A stretch of 64,000 nucleotides of DNA from Paenibacillus plantarum. Lineage in GTDB: Bacteria; Bacillota; Bacilli; Paenibacillales; NBRC-103111. Numbering within the stretch: the stretch's first letter is position 1; each line of letters opens with the position of its first letter. This document shows positions 43,974 through 51,736 of this stretch, one piece after another. The DNA lies in the NCBI RefSeq assembly GCF_013141695.1, contig NZ_WHNY01000041.1:62001-126000 (forward strand). The letters run 5' to 3'. The notes under the pieces are model-generated. The model saw only the letters and a list, made by a program, of their open reading frames with translations, had not been told where the DNA came from and ran no database searches. The translations under genes were made by a program, and so were the position numbers.

Positions 43974-44630
43974 ATGGCTAGGAAAGCAGTCGCGCAAGAG
44001 CTTAGCAGAGAACGAATTCTTACAGAGGCGCGGGAATTATTCGCTACTTTCGGCTATCGCGCTTTAACGATGCGAAGCATTGCTAAAGCAATGGGGTACA
44101 GTCATGGTGCGTTATATTACCATTTTAATGAAAAAGCTGAGTTATTTTATGCACTAATTAAAGACGATTTCGCCTTACTGCTGCAGAGTCAGCGGGAAAT
44201 GATTGTTCGTGAGCATGGGTTTAGCGTGAATTTGCTTCAAAAGTTAATGATGGAATTCGTCTGGTTTGGTTTAAGTAATCCGAATCACTACGAAATGATG
44301 TTTATGATTAACGAGCCAGAACTACAGCAGTACTCGCGTACCGAACAGGCTCAGTGCTTGGACATGTTTGCCATTGTGATTCGTGAAGTGATGGTAGATC
44401 AGCCAGGAGCTGAGAGTCGGAAGTTTACACTTCCGTGGAATTTGTTTATGTCTTTACATGGCTTTATTTCCTATTGTATTCAGTTTAAGCTATCATACGA
44501 GGATGCACGTAGATTGGCTGACGAGCATATTCGCCTTATCTGTGTTAGTCTGGATGTCGATTCAGCTGAATTGCAACGTCCGCTAGTCAAAATGGTTGGG
44601 CCGAATGTACTTAAATCAATCGTGATATAG
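43974..44630 (+). CDS. TetR-family transcriptional regulator
   Basis: A 218-residue regulator with an N-terminal TetR HTH (ILTEARELFATFGYRALTMR, IAKAMGYSHGALYYHFNEKA) and an all-helical ligand-binding C-terminal domain of unknown effector. AGGGATAGGA precedes the ATG. The neighbours give no target. Confidence 0.9.
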   Translation: MARKAVAQELSRERILTEARELFATFGYRALTMRSIAKAMGYSHGALYYHFNEKAELFYALIKDDFALLLQSQREMIVREHGFSVNLLQKLMMEFVWFGLSNPNHYEMMFMINEPELQQYSRTEQAQCLDMFAIVIREVMVDQPGAESRKFTLPWNLFMSLHGFISYCIQFKLSYEDARRLADEHIRLICVSLDVDSAELQRPLVKMVGPNVLKSIVI

Positions 44631-44640
44631 AAGAAATAAG

Positions 44641-44672
44641 GAAGCGAGACGTTCTGTCTTTGCTTCTTTTTT
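44641..44672 (+). terminator. Terminator after the TetR gene
   Basis: GAAGC-AGAC pairs with GTCT-GCTTC and is followed by six T. Confidence 0.75.
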
Positions 44673-44754
44673 GCATAATGAGACAAACTGTATTTTACAT
44701 TACCCTGTATGTGCTTTAAAATGATGAAAAGACAGCGATGGAAGGATGATTACA

Positions 44755-44979
44755 TTGGATTTGAATACATGGTCGGAAGCGAACGTTGAATTTATGTTTG
44801 AAGGTATTACGAGAAAGCTGCGCATGGCAACAGGAGGATCCATTAAAGCCTCCAACGTGAAAGAAGAAATGTATGAGGATTTGAAGGATCTTTATGATAT
44901 GGTCACAAGCAAGGATCGTTTCAGCATTAGCGAGATTGATGCGATTACAACCGAGCTTGGGAAAATTCGCAAAGCCTAG
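44755..44979 (+). CDS. DUF1128 family protein (YfkK-like)
   Basis: A 74-residue helical protein with the DUF1128 pattern: NVEFMFEGITRKLRMATGGS, KEEMYEDLKDLYDMV and the ending ITTELGKIRKA. Widespread in Bacilli, function unknown. TTG 44755 is chosen because GGAAGG ends 9 bases before it; ATG 44746 would touch that ribosome site. Confidence 0.8.
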   Translation: MDLNTWSEANVEFMFEGITRKLRMATGGSIKASNVKEEMYEDLKDLYDMVTSKDRFSISEIDAITTELGKIRKA

Positions 44980-45197
44980 TAGATAAAACTCACCCGATAA
45001 GTCTGCCGCTTTTCTGACCTTGTGTTGGAGGAGCGGTTTTTTGTTGGGGTATCACAATTTCCTACTACCTCACACTACTCCACTTTTCCAACATTCTGCT
45101 CTTTATCCTCACTACTCTCCTATTCCCCTTCAATTACTCTCCTTACCCTCCTGTCCCGTTCCCCCTTGGCGGCCCGAAGGCATCCTGATCGAGTGAA

Positions 45198-45383
45198 TAA
45201 CTGGATTTTCTGCATCTAATTTAAGCCAAATCTCTGAAATTTGGAAAATAACTGGATTTTCTCACGTTAATTTCGGCAGATTTGATCAAACTGGTCATTC
45301 TGAGCACAATTAGCTGTAGGAAATCCAGTTAAACGCCAACAATGCTAGATTTCCCCGAATTTAGATGTAGAAAATCCAGTTAA
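45198..45383. repeat. Palindromic element, copy B (51/62/51 array)
   Basis: Four 23-bp units start at 45198, 45249, 45311 and 45362. Units 1-2 read TAACTGGATTTTCT, units 3-4 are their inverse (AAATCCAGTTA), so the whole element is palindromic about its centre. Segments between units 1-2 and 3-4 are also partly complementary. It lies in the gene-free interval 44980-45572. Confidence 0.8.
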
Positions 45384-45392
45384 TCAATCAGC

Positions 45393-45491
45393 GCAACCCA
45401 AGCAACCCAAGCAACCCCAGCAACCCAAGCAACCCCAGCAACCCCAGCAACCCCAGCAACCCAAGCAACCCCAGCAACCCCAGCAACCCCA
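45393..45491. repeat. 9-bp minisatellite, 11 copies
   Basis: Eleven head-to-tail units GCAACCCAA or GCAACCCCA with no interruption. Not inside a plausible gene. The rest of 44980-45572 holds copy B of the palindromic element and a weak hairpin near 45015-45045, nothing else recognised. Confidence 0.85.
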
Positions 45492-45572
45492 GCATGAACC
45501 CCACACTAGCAGCTACTAACCTGATTTCTACGTTTCGCGATACTAGTGACCGCCAAATGCTAGATACTGCAG

Positions 45573-46118
45573 TTAAATCCCATCAATCGGCATTCGGGAG
45601 TTATCAATCGCCAATCGCCAATCGTTACATTGCATGAAATGTCCAGGTGGATACTCGAATTCACACTCGCTCATCAGCGTAAAGTTAAGCTTGCGACACA
45701 CAGCATTCGATGCTGGATTGTGAATGGAAGGGAAAGCATGCATCCACTGAAATTTGGCCTCTGATCTCGCATGGGAAATAGCTGCCCGTAAGGCGCTGCT
45801 TGCTAGCCCTCGCCCTTGAAAGCCGGGAAGCACACTCCAACCGACTTCGTAAACATGCTCCCCTTGCCAATGGCTGTCCCAGTAGCCAATACTACCCACG
45901 GCTTCAAGATTAGGCAGCAGTACGATGCTAAACATGTGCCCCTTGCCTTTCTCGCTGATTTCCAGATACCGTTTGTGACGTATTCGAAGCTGCTCATCTG
46001 TTTCCGGACCACCAAGATCCTCCATCATCTCAGGAGCATTAATCAGCCGCAGAAGTTCAAGATCCGATTCGGACCAAGGCTCGATGGTAACCTGTGAAGC
46101 GCTCACGTTCTCTGACAT
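45573..46118 (-). CDS. GNAT-family acetyltransferase
   Basis: A 181-residue N-acetyltransferase of the RimJ-like group: VTIEPWSESDLELLRL, LPNLEAVGSIGYWDS, VGWSVLPGFQGRGLASSALR (acetyl-CoA loop, Q/R-x-x-G-x-A pattern) and NPASNAVCRKLNFTL. The substrate is unknown. ATG 46118 follows GAGGAGTGAGAAA; longer frames upstream lack support. Confidence 0.88.
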   Translation of the reverse strand: MSENVSASQVTIEPWSESDLELLRLINAPEMMEDLGGPETDEQLRIRHKRYLEISEKGKGHMFSIVLLPNLEAVGSIGYWDSHWQGEHVYEVGWSVLPGFQGRGLASSALRAAISHARSEAKFQWMHAFPSIHNPASNAVCRKLNFTLMSECEFEYPPGHFMQCNDWRLAIDNSRMPIDGI

Positions 46119-46283
46119 TTTCTCACTCCTCATATAATTAGTACTCTCGCAATGAGCATTAGCTGTTTCTATTATCTTATCGGAACATATGTTCCGTGAC
46201 AAGTCATCATCCATTTCCGATACATACAATTCCCCCACCAAGGACAAAATAGGTAGAAATTGGCACATAAGGAGAATGTGAAA

Positions 46284-47834
46284 TTGACGCAACATGGAGA
46301 GGTTTCCGCTGTTACTTTACCGCAATTCCCCAAGTCATTTTGGCTTGATTCTGTCGACAAGCTCCCTCAGTTTCCCCTACTATCAACCGATCTGAAGACC
46401 GATGTAGTCGTCATCGGCGCAGGTATTACTGGCATCACAACGGCCTATTTACTCGCCAAACGAGGCGTTAAGGTTGTTGTTCTGAATGCCGGTCCAATCC
46501 TAGAAGGCACGACGGGACACACGACCGCTAAGATTACAACGCAACATGGACTGATATATCATGAGTTTCTTTCCCATTTTGGAGAGGAGAAGACTCGTCT
46601 TTATTATGAGGCCAATCAAGAAGCGCTGACGCTCATTAAACAAACGATTACTAAGCTAGACATCGACTGTCAACTTACCGAAGAAGATGCTTATCTCTAC
46701 ACGAGTGATGATGATTATTTAAACCAACTACAGGACGAATACATGGCATATGGGCAGATGAATATCGGTGGTGATTATCTGGAATCCACGCCTTTGCCTT
46801 TCGCGACGAAAGCAGCCATCCGCCTAAAAGGGCAGGCTAGGTTCAATCCTGTGCCTTACCTGATCAGACTCCTTCAGGAAATTACGAAGCTGGGTGGTCA
46901 AATATATGAGGGAACAACCGTCGTAGGTGCGACCCATGAGCAGCCATCTATTGTCAAAACAAAGCAAGGGCATCGAGTTACATGCAATTATGTGGTCACA
47001 GCCTCCCATTATCCGTTCAACGACATCAAGGGTGCTTATTTTACCCGTCTGCATGCAGAGAAGTCGTATGTTATTGCAGCGCGCACAGAGAAAGCATACC
47101 CAGGGGGGATGTACATCAACGTGGAGCAGCCAAGTCGCTCTCTTCGTGCTGTCACCATCAATGGGGAATCTGCGGTTCTTATCGGCGGTGAGGGTCATAA
47201 GACAGGGCAAGGTCTATGTACGCATCAGTATTATGAAAATCTTCAGAAGTTCGGCGAGGAGATGTTCGGTCTACAGGAGATTTTGTATCGTTGGTCGGCT
47301 CAAGATGTGTTCACTCTGGATAAAATGCCCTATATCGGACAGCAGTTTTCCGATGCTCCTAACCTCCTCATGGCGACTGGCTTTCGCAAATGGGGAATGA
47401 CGACCAGCATGGTAGCGGCGCTGCTGAATACGAAGATCATTCTAGGGGAGAAGAGCCCCTACGAAGAAGTATTTACACCGCATCGTTTCCATGCTGATCC
47501 TAGTATCAAAACATTTGTCATGCAGAATGCCAACGTGGCCAAAGAGTTTGTTGCTGGCAAGTTTGATTTACTGCGTAAGCACCCCGAAGAACTGTCGCCT
47601 GATGAAGGGGCTGTCGTTAGTGTGAGGGGGAAGAGAGCAGGTGCTTACAGAGAGCCGAATGGCGAACTGCACATTGTTGATACGACTTGTACCCATTTGG
47701 GGTGTGAAGTCGATTGGAATGACGCGGAGCGCACATGGGATTGTCCATGTCACGGTTCCAGATATTCGTTCCAAGGTGATGTCATTGAAGGACCTGCGAA
47801 AAAAGCATTGACCAAGCTTACAGTAGAGACATGA
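46284..47834 (+). CDS. FAD-dependent oxidoreductase with C-terminal Rieske domain
   Basis: A 516-residue YhfW-like protein. The N-terminal DAO-type domain has the dinucleotide motif DVVVIGAGITGITTAYLLAK and GTTGHTTAKITTQHG; the C-terminal 90 residues hold a Rieske [2Fe-2S] site with CTHLGC and CPCHGS. Electrons could pass from the flavin to the cluster or the reverse; the substrate is unknown. AAGGAG 9 bases before TTG 46284 decides that start; TTG 46260 is upstream of it. Confidence 0.88.
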   Translation: MTQHGEVSAVTLPQFPKSFWLDSVDKLPQFPLLSTDLKTDVVVIGAGITGITTAYLLAKRGVKVVVLNAGPILEGTTGHTTAKITTQHGLIYHEFLSHFGEEKTRLYYEANQEALTLIKQTITKLDIDCQLTEEDAYLYTSDDDYLNQLQDEYMAYGQMNIGGDYLESTPLPFATKAAIRLKGQARFNPVPYLIRLLQEITKLGGQIYEGTTVVGATHEQPSIVKTKQGHRVTCNYVVTASHYPFNDIKGAYFTRLHAEKSYVIAARTEKAYPGGMYINVEQPSRSLRAVTINGESAVLIGGEGHKTGQGLCTHQYYENLQKFGEEMFGLQEILYRWSAQDVFTLDKMPYIGQQFSDAPNLLMATGFRKWGMTTSMVAALLNTKIILGEKSPYEEVFTPHRFHADPSIKTFVMQNANVAKEFVAGKFDLLRKHPEELSPDEGAVVSVRGKRAGAYREPNGELHIVDTTCTHLGCEVDWNDAERTWDCPCHGSRYSFQGDVIEGPAKKALTKLTVET

Positions 47835-47937
47835 GCGTATTTTTGCTCGAAAATGGACAGCTATCCATGCGATGTTACCCCATAAGCCATACACTGTAGA
47901 GCAATGTATCTCTGTTGGGTGAAGGAGTTGGACGTTC

Positions 47938-48267
47938 GTGGCATCCAGAATTCGTAAAGAAGAAGTTCGCAAATTGATCGGGAAAGAAATTGTGGCTCTT
48001 AAGAAAGATGGTACACAAGTAACGGGTAAATTGGTGCGGATCAGCGGTAACACGTTGATGGTTGCTCCACAAAACGGAAAAAAAGTGCAAGTAAAAGCGA
48101 TTATTCCGTTGGTTTTATTTGACCTGTTAGCGATTGGCACTACACCTTTTGGCTTTGGTGGGTTTGGCGGTGGGTTTGGTGGAGGCTTTGGCCCTGGCTT
48201 TGGTGGGTTTGGCGGTGGCTTTGGCCCTGGCTTTGGCGGCTTCGGTGGTCCAGGACTCTGGTTCTGA
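47938..48267 (+). CDS. Small protein with Sm-like core and Gly-Phe tail
   Basis: A 109-residue protein. Residues 1-60 (LIGKEIVALKKDGTQVTGKL, VRISGNTLMVAPQNGKK) have the strand pattern of a small Sm/SH3-like barrel; residues 70-107 are repeats of GFGGGFGPGFGG. Gly-Phe tails of this sort occur in spore-coat and surface proteins of Bacilli, and the neighbours are spore genes, so a coat role is plausible. The start is GTG 47938 after AAGGAG. Family not recognised. Confidence 0.65.
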   Translation: MASRIRKEEVRKLIGKEIVALKKDGTQVTGKLVRISGNTLMVAPQNGKKVQVKAIIPLVLFDLLAIGTTPFGFGGFGGGFGGGFGPGFGGFGGGFGPGFGGFGGPGLWF

Positions 48268-48282
48268 TCATCGCGCTCGAAG

Positions 48283-48314
48283 AAGACTCTTTCCTTCTGG
48301 GAAGAGTCTTTTCT
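48283..48314 (+). terminator. Terminator after the Gly-Phe gene
   Basis: AAGACTCTT pairs with AAGAGTCTT around a 10-nt loop, then T-rich. Confidence 0.8.
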
Positions 48315-48446
48315 CATTTGGAGAAGCATCTGCGAAAGGCCGCACCATTTCCCTGCTCACTGAATAGGCTAAGATACAGGTTTACGGCGGGGTCCCGAGC
48401 ATGAGGGAGCAGCCCTAGAACCAATCGCGGACAGGGAGTGAGCAGC

Positions 48447-48689
48447 ATGCCGAGTTCCATCGTGTTTAACATGATCAATATTAATAATCAGAATACGAAT
48501 GCAACGATCGGGATTGGTGAGAATGCACAATCCAGCTGGGATTCCCATAGCAAAAACAATTACGGCACCGGTGAATTCATCGGTAATTCGATCGCCTGCA
48601 ACTTCGTCAATACCATCTTTGATAATGACTTTATTGATGCACCAATTAATGATCAGGACTTTAAACCAGCCATAACGAATCAAGTCTAA
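48447..48689 (+). CDS. GerPA/GerPF-family spore germination protein
   Basis: An 80-residue protein of the GerPA/GerPF family: SIVFNMININNQNTNATIGI, then Gly/Asn-rich TGEFIGNS and NTIFDNDFIDAP. GerP proteins act in the inner coat and help germinants reach their receptors. ATG 48447 follows AGGGAGTG. It is followed by a paralogue in the same direction. Confidence 0.82.
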   Translation: MPSSIVFNMININNQNTNATIGIGENAQSSWDSHSKNNYGTGEFIGNSIACNFVNTIFDNDFIDAPINDQDFKPAITNQV

Positions 48690-48709
48690 ATGAAGGGTGG
48701 GTGTAAGCT

Positions 48710-48970
48710 GTGCTGAATCTACCCGGACCGTTAGACCCGCCATTGATTCAATTTGATTCGATTCATGTCAATTCGATCACCGATGCTTCTGGCATATTCA
48801 TTGGTACGAACGCACAAGTAAATTGGTCAACGAGCGGTAAAATCAATAGTGGCCTTGGTGAAGTAAGTGGCGAACATAATGTGGTGTGGAACAATATAAA
48901 CACCGTGTACGATAACGATATCATTGATGCACCATATACCAAGGGTGATTTGATCATTGGCCGTGTTTGA
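48710..48970 (+). CDS. GerPA/GerPF-family spore germination protein
   Basis: An 86-residue paralogue: QFDSIHVNSITDASGIFIGT, KINSGLGEVSGEHNVVWNNI, NTVYDNDIIDAP. The IDAP end matches the preceding gene, so the two probably arose by duplication. GTG start at 48710 with GGGTGGGTG upstream. It ends at a bidirectional terminator. Confidence 0.82.
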   Translation: MLNLPGPLDPPLIQFDSIHVNSITDASGIFIGTNAQVNWSTSGKINSGLGEVSGEHNVVWNNINTVYDNDIIDAPYTKGDLIIGRV

Positions 48971-48975
48971 AAAAT

Positions 48976-49017
48976 AAAGCTCCGCGGGCAGCCTTACTCG
49001 GCCGTTTGCGGAGCTTT
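48976..49017. terminator. Bidirectional terminator between GerP-like genes
   Basis: AAAGCTCCGC pairs with GCGGAGCTTT; the right arm lies inside the last codons of the convergent gene. Confidence 0.75.
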
Positions 49018-49344
49018 CGGCGTTGCATCTGTTGGAGGTGGAGAGGCAGCCGCTGTGGTGAAGCCCGATGCTTGTGCTTGCACGGTTATCATCTCTTGCA
49101 GCCACTCAGGCGTATCATTATCACCGACATTGAGCATGTCGAGGAAGTCGGAATCGTTCAGCATCGAACGGGTACCGACCAACTGATTATGGTCGCCTTC
49201 GACGGCGCCAAAGCCTTGAACTGTTTTTTGATTACTTTGAAAATCAGTGGGCCAATTATTTCCCATATTGATGCAGGATGCGCTTTCCACGGACCCAATC
49301 CGGATCGAACCGATGATAAAGGTTGGAGACATGAATGATGACAC
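48994..49344 (-). CDS. Extended GerPA/GerPF-like protein
   Basis: A 116-residue protein. Residues 6-60 show the family pattern (IGSIRIGSVESASCINMGNN, GFGAVEGDHNQLVGT, LNDSDFLDML), followed by a 45-residue Ala/Pro/Thr tail not usual in the family. GAGGTGA lies 6 bases before GTG 49344, favouring that start. First minus-strand GerP-like gene of three. Confidence 0.72.
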   Translation of the reverse strand: MSSFMSPTFIIGSIRIGSVESASCINMGNNWPTDFQSNQKTVQGFGAVEGDHNQLVGTRSMLNDSDFLDMLNVGDNDTPEWLQEMITVQAQASGFTTAAASPPPTDATPKAPQTAE

Positions 49345-49376
49345 AGGCAATCACCTCATCTTTACCACATTAGAAA

Positions 49377-49543
49377 GGATAAGTTTTCGGTTCCCGAAAA
49401 CGTCTTGATATTTGGCGATAAAAACTACCTTTCTCGGGGTCCCCACAAAGTAATCGGAATTTGCTTCGAAGCTTATCGTCACTTTGTGGGGTGGAATAGT
49501 GGTCGCCCTTCCTCGAAGTACTTCAATAGAAGTTTTTCTCATA
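49377..49543. repeat. Dispersed intergenic repeat, copy 2
   Basis: Hairpin GTTTTCGG/CCGAAAAC, then TTGGCGATAAAAACTACC (49412-49429), a strong 11-bp stem CCCCACAAAGT/ACTTTGTGGGG (49441-49491), and a block ending GAAGTTTTTCTCATA. The two flanking blocks match copy 1 at 21416-21486; the internal stem is specific to this copy. Any reading frame here is from the repeat. Its right end reaches the GerPC-like stop. Confidence 0.6.
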
Positions 49544-50036
49544 CTTTTGACGACTGGGGAGGGGTATAGCGGTAGCCGGTTGAGGTTCGCTCAGGACCTG
49601 GACCCTCTTGTTCGGGTGACGATTTCGAGAGATCGTCTGACCCGCGCTCCTGTCGCGGTTCTTTGGTGACCTGAGAACGCTGGAATGCCTTATCCACGGC
49701 CTCATCCTGCGCTTTCCCATTCGGTTTAGCACCGAAATTGTTGCCCAAATTCAACGAACCGCTAAGCTCCTTAATGTCGAGATGATCGAGTCGAAACGTT
49801 AAGTTTTCGAGAACAGGCTGATGGACGTGCAGATTATCGATATGAATGCGCGGGTGTTTAGCAGAGAGGTCGGCTAACTGTTCTTCCAATTTTCGAAGCC
49901 GCTGTTCCAATAAGTGAACGGTTTGTGTATGTACGGAAGGCGGCAAAGCTTCTGTTCGCATAACTGATGGCGGTTTGGGAGTGGCGTTAGAGGGTCCGGT
50001 TGGAGGCGGCGACGTTTTCTTTTTTTGAAACCACAT
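49539..50036 (-). CDS. GerPC-like spore germination protein
   Basis: A 165-residue protein. A Pro-rich N-terminus is followed by a coiled coil (HLLEQRLRKLEEQLADLSAK) and the GerPC-type segment IHIDNLHVHQPVLENLTFRL, DIKELSGSLNLGNNF. The remaining 60 residues are charged and low-complexity. In Bacillus gerPC lies in the gerPABCDEF operon; here it is with GerPA/F-like genes only. The stop touches the dispersed repeat. Confidence 0.75.
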   Translation of the reverse strand: MWFQKKKTSPPPTGPSNATPKPPSVMRTEALPPSVHTQTVHLLEQRLRKLEEQLADLSAKHPRIHIDNLHVHQPVLENLTFRLDHLDIKELSGSLNLGNNFGAKPNGKAQDEAVDKAFQRSQVTKEPRQERGSDDLSKSSPEQEGPGPERTSTGYRYTPPQSSKV

Positions 50037-50044
50037 AGGTTAGG

Positions 50045-50263
50045 TCAGCTCTTTCGTGTATTCGGTTTAACATCAAACGTATCATTATCCAGGACCGTAT
50101 GCTTCCCGCCCAACACAACATTACGTTCACCATTTATGGCCCCAAGCCCTTGATTCGTCTTGACAGAATGTCTTCTGCCGCTGATCCGATTACTGCCCTT
50201 GTTAACGCTAGAGTTTTCCGTTATGTCATCGATATGAATGGATTGAAATTGGATCCGAACCAT
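50045..50263 (-). CDS. GerPA/GerPF-family spore germination protein
   Basis: A 72-residue paralogue: VRIQFQSIHIDDITENSSVN, QGLGAINGERNVVLGGKHTV, LDNDTFD. It is more basic in the middle than the others. GGAGGGAATAACC precedes ATG 50263. It begins the small minus-strand group with the GerPC-like gene 8 bp downstream. Confidence 0.78.
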   Translation of the reverse strand: MVRIQFQSIHIDDITENSSVNKGSNRISGRRHSVKTNQGLGAINGERNVVLGGKHTVLDNDTFDVKPNTRKS

Positions 50264-50345
50264 GGTTATTCCCTCCAAATCATCGATTTTAGCGTCTCCT
50301 TACCATGTATATGGGGACAAACGCAGAATCATTTCTTTTTTTGCA

Positions 50346-50398
50346 AAACAAAAAGATCACCGTAGCTCCTCCTTCATAAAAGGGAGTCGGCAATCTTT
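50346..50398 (-). terminator. hsp20 terminator
   Basis: On the minus strand AAAGATTGCC...CTCC pairs with GGAG...CGGTGATCTTT, then T residues. Confidence 0.65.
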
Positions 50399-50412
50399 CT
50401 TCAACCGTTGTC

Positions 50413-50856
50413 TCATGTAAACTGTATGGGAATAACCTTCTCGCCATCAGGCGGAGCTAGCGGAATACGAATGATAAGCAAACCGTTATGATACTGTGCT
50501 CGCATCTGATCGGTCAAAGCTCTGCCAGGCAAGCGGATCGCTCGCTCAAATGTGCCAAAATAGCGCTCAGACAGTCTCATTTGCTCATCACTGACCTGAT
50601 AAGGACGAACGAGCATCCCTCTGATTAAGAGGGACTGGTCGCGGAAGGATAGCTGAATGTTCTCAGGGGATGATAATCCTGGAACCTCAGCCACCACAAC
50701 GAGTTCCTGCGGCGTTTCATACATATCAACTCGGGGTCCGGTTAGCGGAATAATACTGGCAATGTCCTGCCAGAACTCGGGGCCTAGCACATCGCCGGCT
50801 TGCGCCGATAGTCCCTTCCAATCGGGTTTTGACGAACGATTGCCTGGAGGATTCAT
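50413..50856 (-). CDS. Hsp20-family small heat-shock/spore-coat protein
   Basis: A 147-residue alpha-crystallin-domain protein: PRVDMYETPQELVVVAEVPG, IQLSFRDQSLLIRGM, YFGTFERAIRLPGRA and MRAQYHNGLLIIRIPL. The ending lacks an obvious I-x-I tail. In this spore neighbourhood it may be a coat-associated member such as the CotM/CotP group. Monocistronic with its own terminator. Confidence 0.87.
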   Translation of the reverse strand: MNPPGNRSSKPDWKGLSAQAGDVLGPEFWQDIASIIPLTGPRVDMYETPQELVVVAEVPGLSSPENIQLSFRDQSLLIRGMLVRPYQVSDEQMRLSERYFGTFERAIRLPGRALTDQMRAQYHNGLLIIRIPLAPPDGEKVIPIQFT

Positions 50857-50965
50857 CTGCCATCATCACCTGACTTCACCATTAAAAGTAGAGCTGCAAG
50901 CAGCTTGCTACTAGTTTATGTGGGGATGCGTCGGATTATGGCTGGCATCTACATGCGGGACATGC

Positions 50966-51259
50966 TTATTGCCCAGGAGGCCGCTGATTCGCCATCTGCT
51001 GCTGTGCCATGCGTACGAGCTCTCGTACCATCGCGCCGCCGATTGGACCGCCGACTCGGCCGGCGTCTTCTGAGCTGAGGTGCCCATTATAGCCTTGCTG
51101 CAAAGGGACACCAAGTGTGCGGGCAACCTCGTATTTGACAAGATCAGGTCGTTCTGGATTAACGGCATAGCCTTGATTTTGCATAACATGGGCCTTGAGA
51201 AGCCCTAAGCCATGTTCGGATCCAGGCACCATAGCCCGGTTTCTTCTTCTTCGTGACAT
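50966..51259 (-). CDS. Alpha/beta-type small acid-soluble spore protein
   Basis: A 97-residue SASP with an unusual Arg-rich start (SRRRRNR). Both family motifs are present: VKYEVARTLGVPLQQGYNGH, containing the germination-protease region, and GRVGGPIGGAMVRELVRMAQ. Such proteins coat spore DNA and protect it. It is about 25 residues longer than the usual 65-70. Confidence 0.87.
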   Translation of the reverse strand: MSRRRRNRAMVPGSEHGLGLLKAHVMQNQGYAVNPERPDLVKYEVARTLGVPLQQGYNGHLSSEDAGRVGGPIGGAMVRELVRMAQQQMANQRPPGQ

Positions 51260-51294
51260 CGTCTATCACCTCTTAGGTGTTAGGATGCCCTGCC

Positions 51295-51732
51295 TCATTT
51301 CGGATCATGAGTACGAAAGGTGAAATATTTATGCCCAACATAATTGCCAATCGTGTACAAGCCATTCCCTACCAGGATGGCACCGTTATGGAGCCAGTTC
51401 GTGCTGGCATTTGGGAGATAAGAACTGAGCGCTTCGGCCAGCAGCCAGCTGATCCCATAAGAAAATCCATAACAGACGAGTATGACCAGTCCGAACTTCC
51501 ACCAACTGCTGCCGATGCTGGCTTTGGAGCGAAAGGTAAACGTACGGTTCAGTACATAACTCACTACCGCACCAATCGTATTGCCGCCAAAGGTCGATAA
51601 CCAGTAATTCAGATCTAGTAGGTTATAAAGTGCAAAACTGGCGGATAGACCCACCAGCGTATTCAACACACCAACGAGTAAGAAACGCGCGAAGCTGCCT
51701 GTTAGCAAGGATTTGAGTGTAGTGGAGGTCAT
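51295..51732 (-). CDS. gtrA: GtrA-like membrane protein
   Basis: A 145-residue protein with four membrane helices (FLLVGVLNTLVGLSASFALY, TIGAVVSYVLNRTFTF, FGLVILVCYGFSYGISWLLA, GNGLYTIGNYVGHKYFTF), the GtrA/DPMS-like family that assists transfer of polyprenyl-linked sugars across the membrane. It directly follows the GtrB-like gene. Confidence 0.9.
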   Translation of the reverse strand: MTSTTLKSLLTGSFARFLLVGVLNTLVGLSASFALYNLLDLNYWLSTFGGNTIGAVVSYVLNRTFTFRSKASIGSSWWKFGLVILVCYGFSYGISWLLAEALSSYLPNASTNWLHNGAILVGNGLYTIGNYVGHKYFTFRTHDPK

Positions 51733-51736
51733 CCAA

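Noticed and set aside
44690..44712. Extra unit of the 51/62/51 element (AACTGTATTTT)
   Set aside because: Single partial match without partner units at the fixed spacings.
49351..49542. 63-residue minus-strand protein
   Set aside because: The frame is made by the dispersed intergenic repeat and its hairpins.
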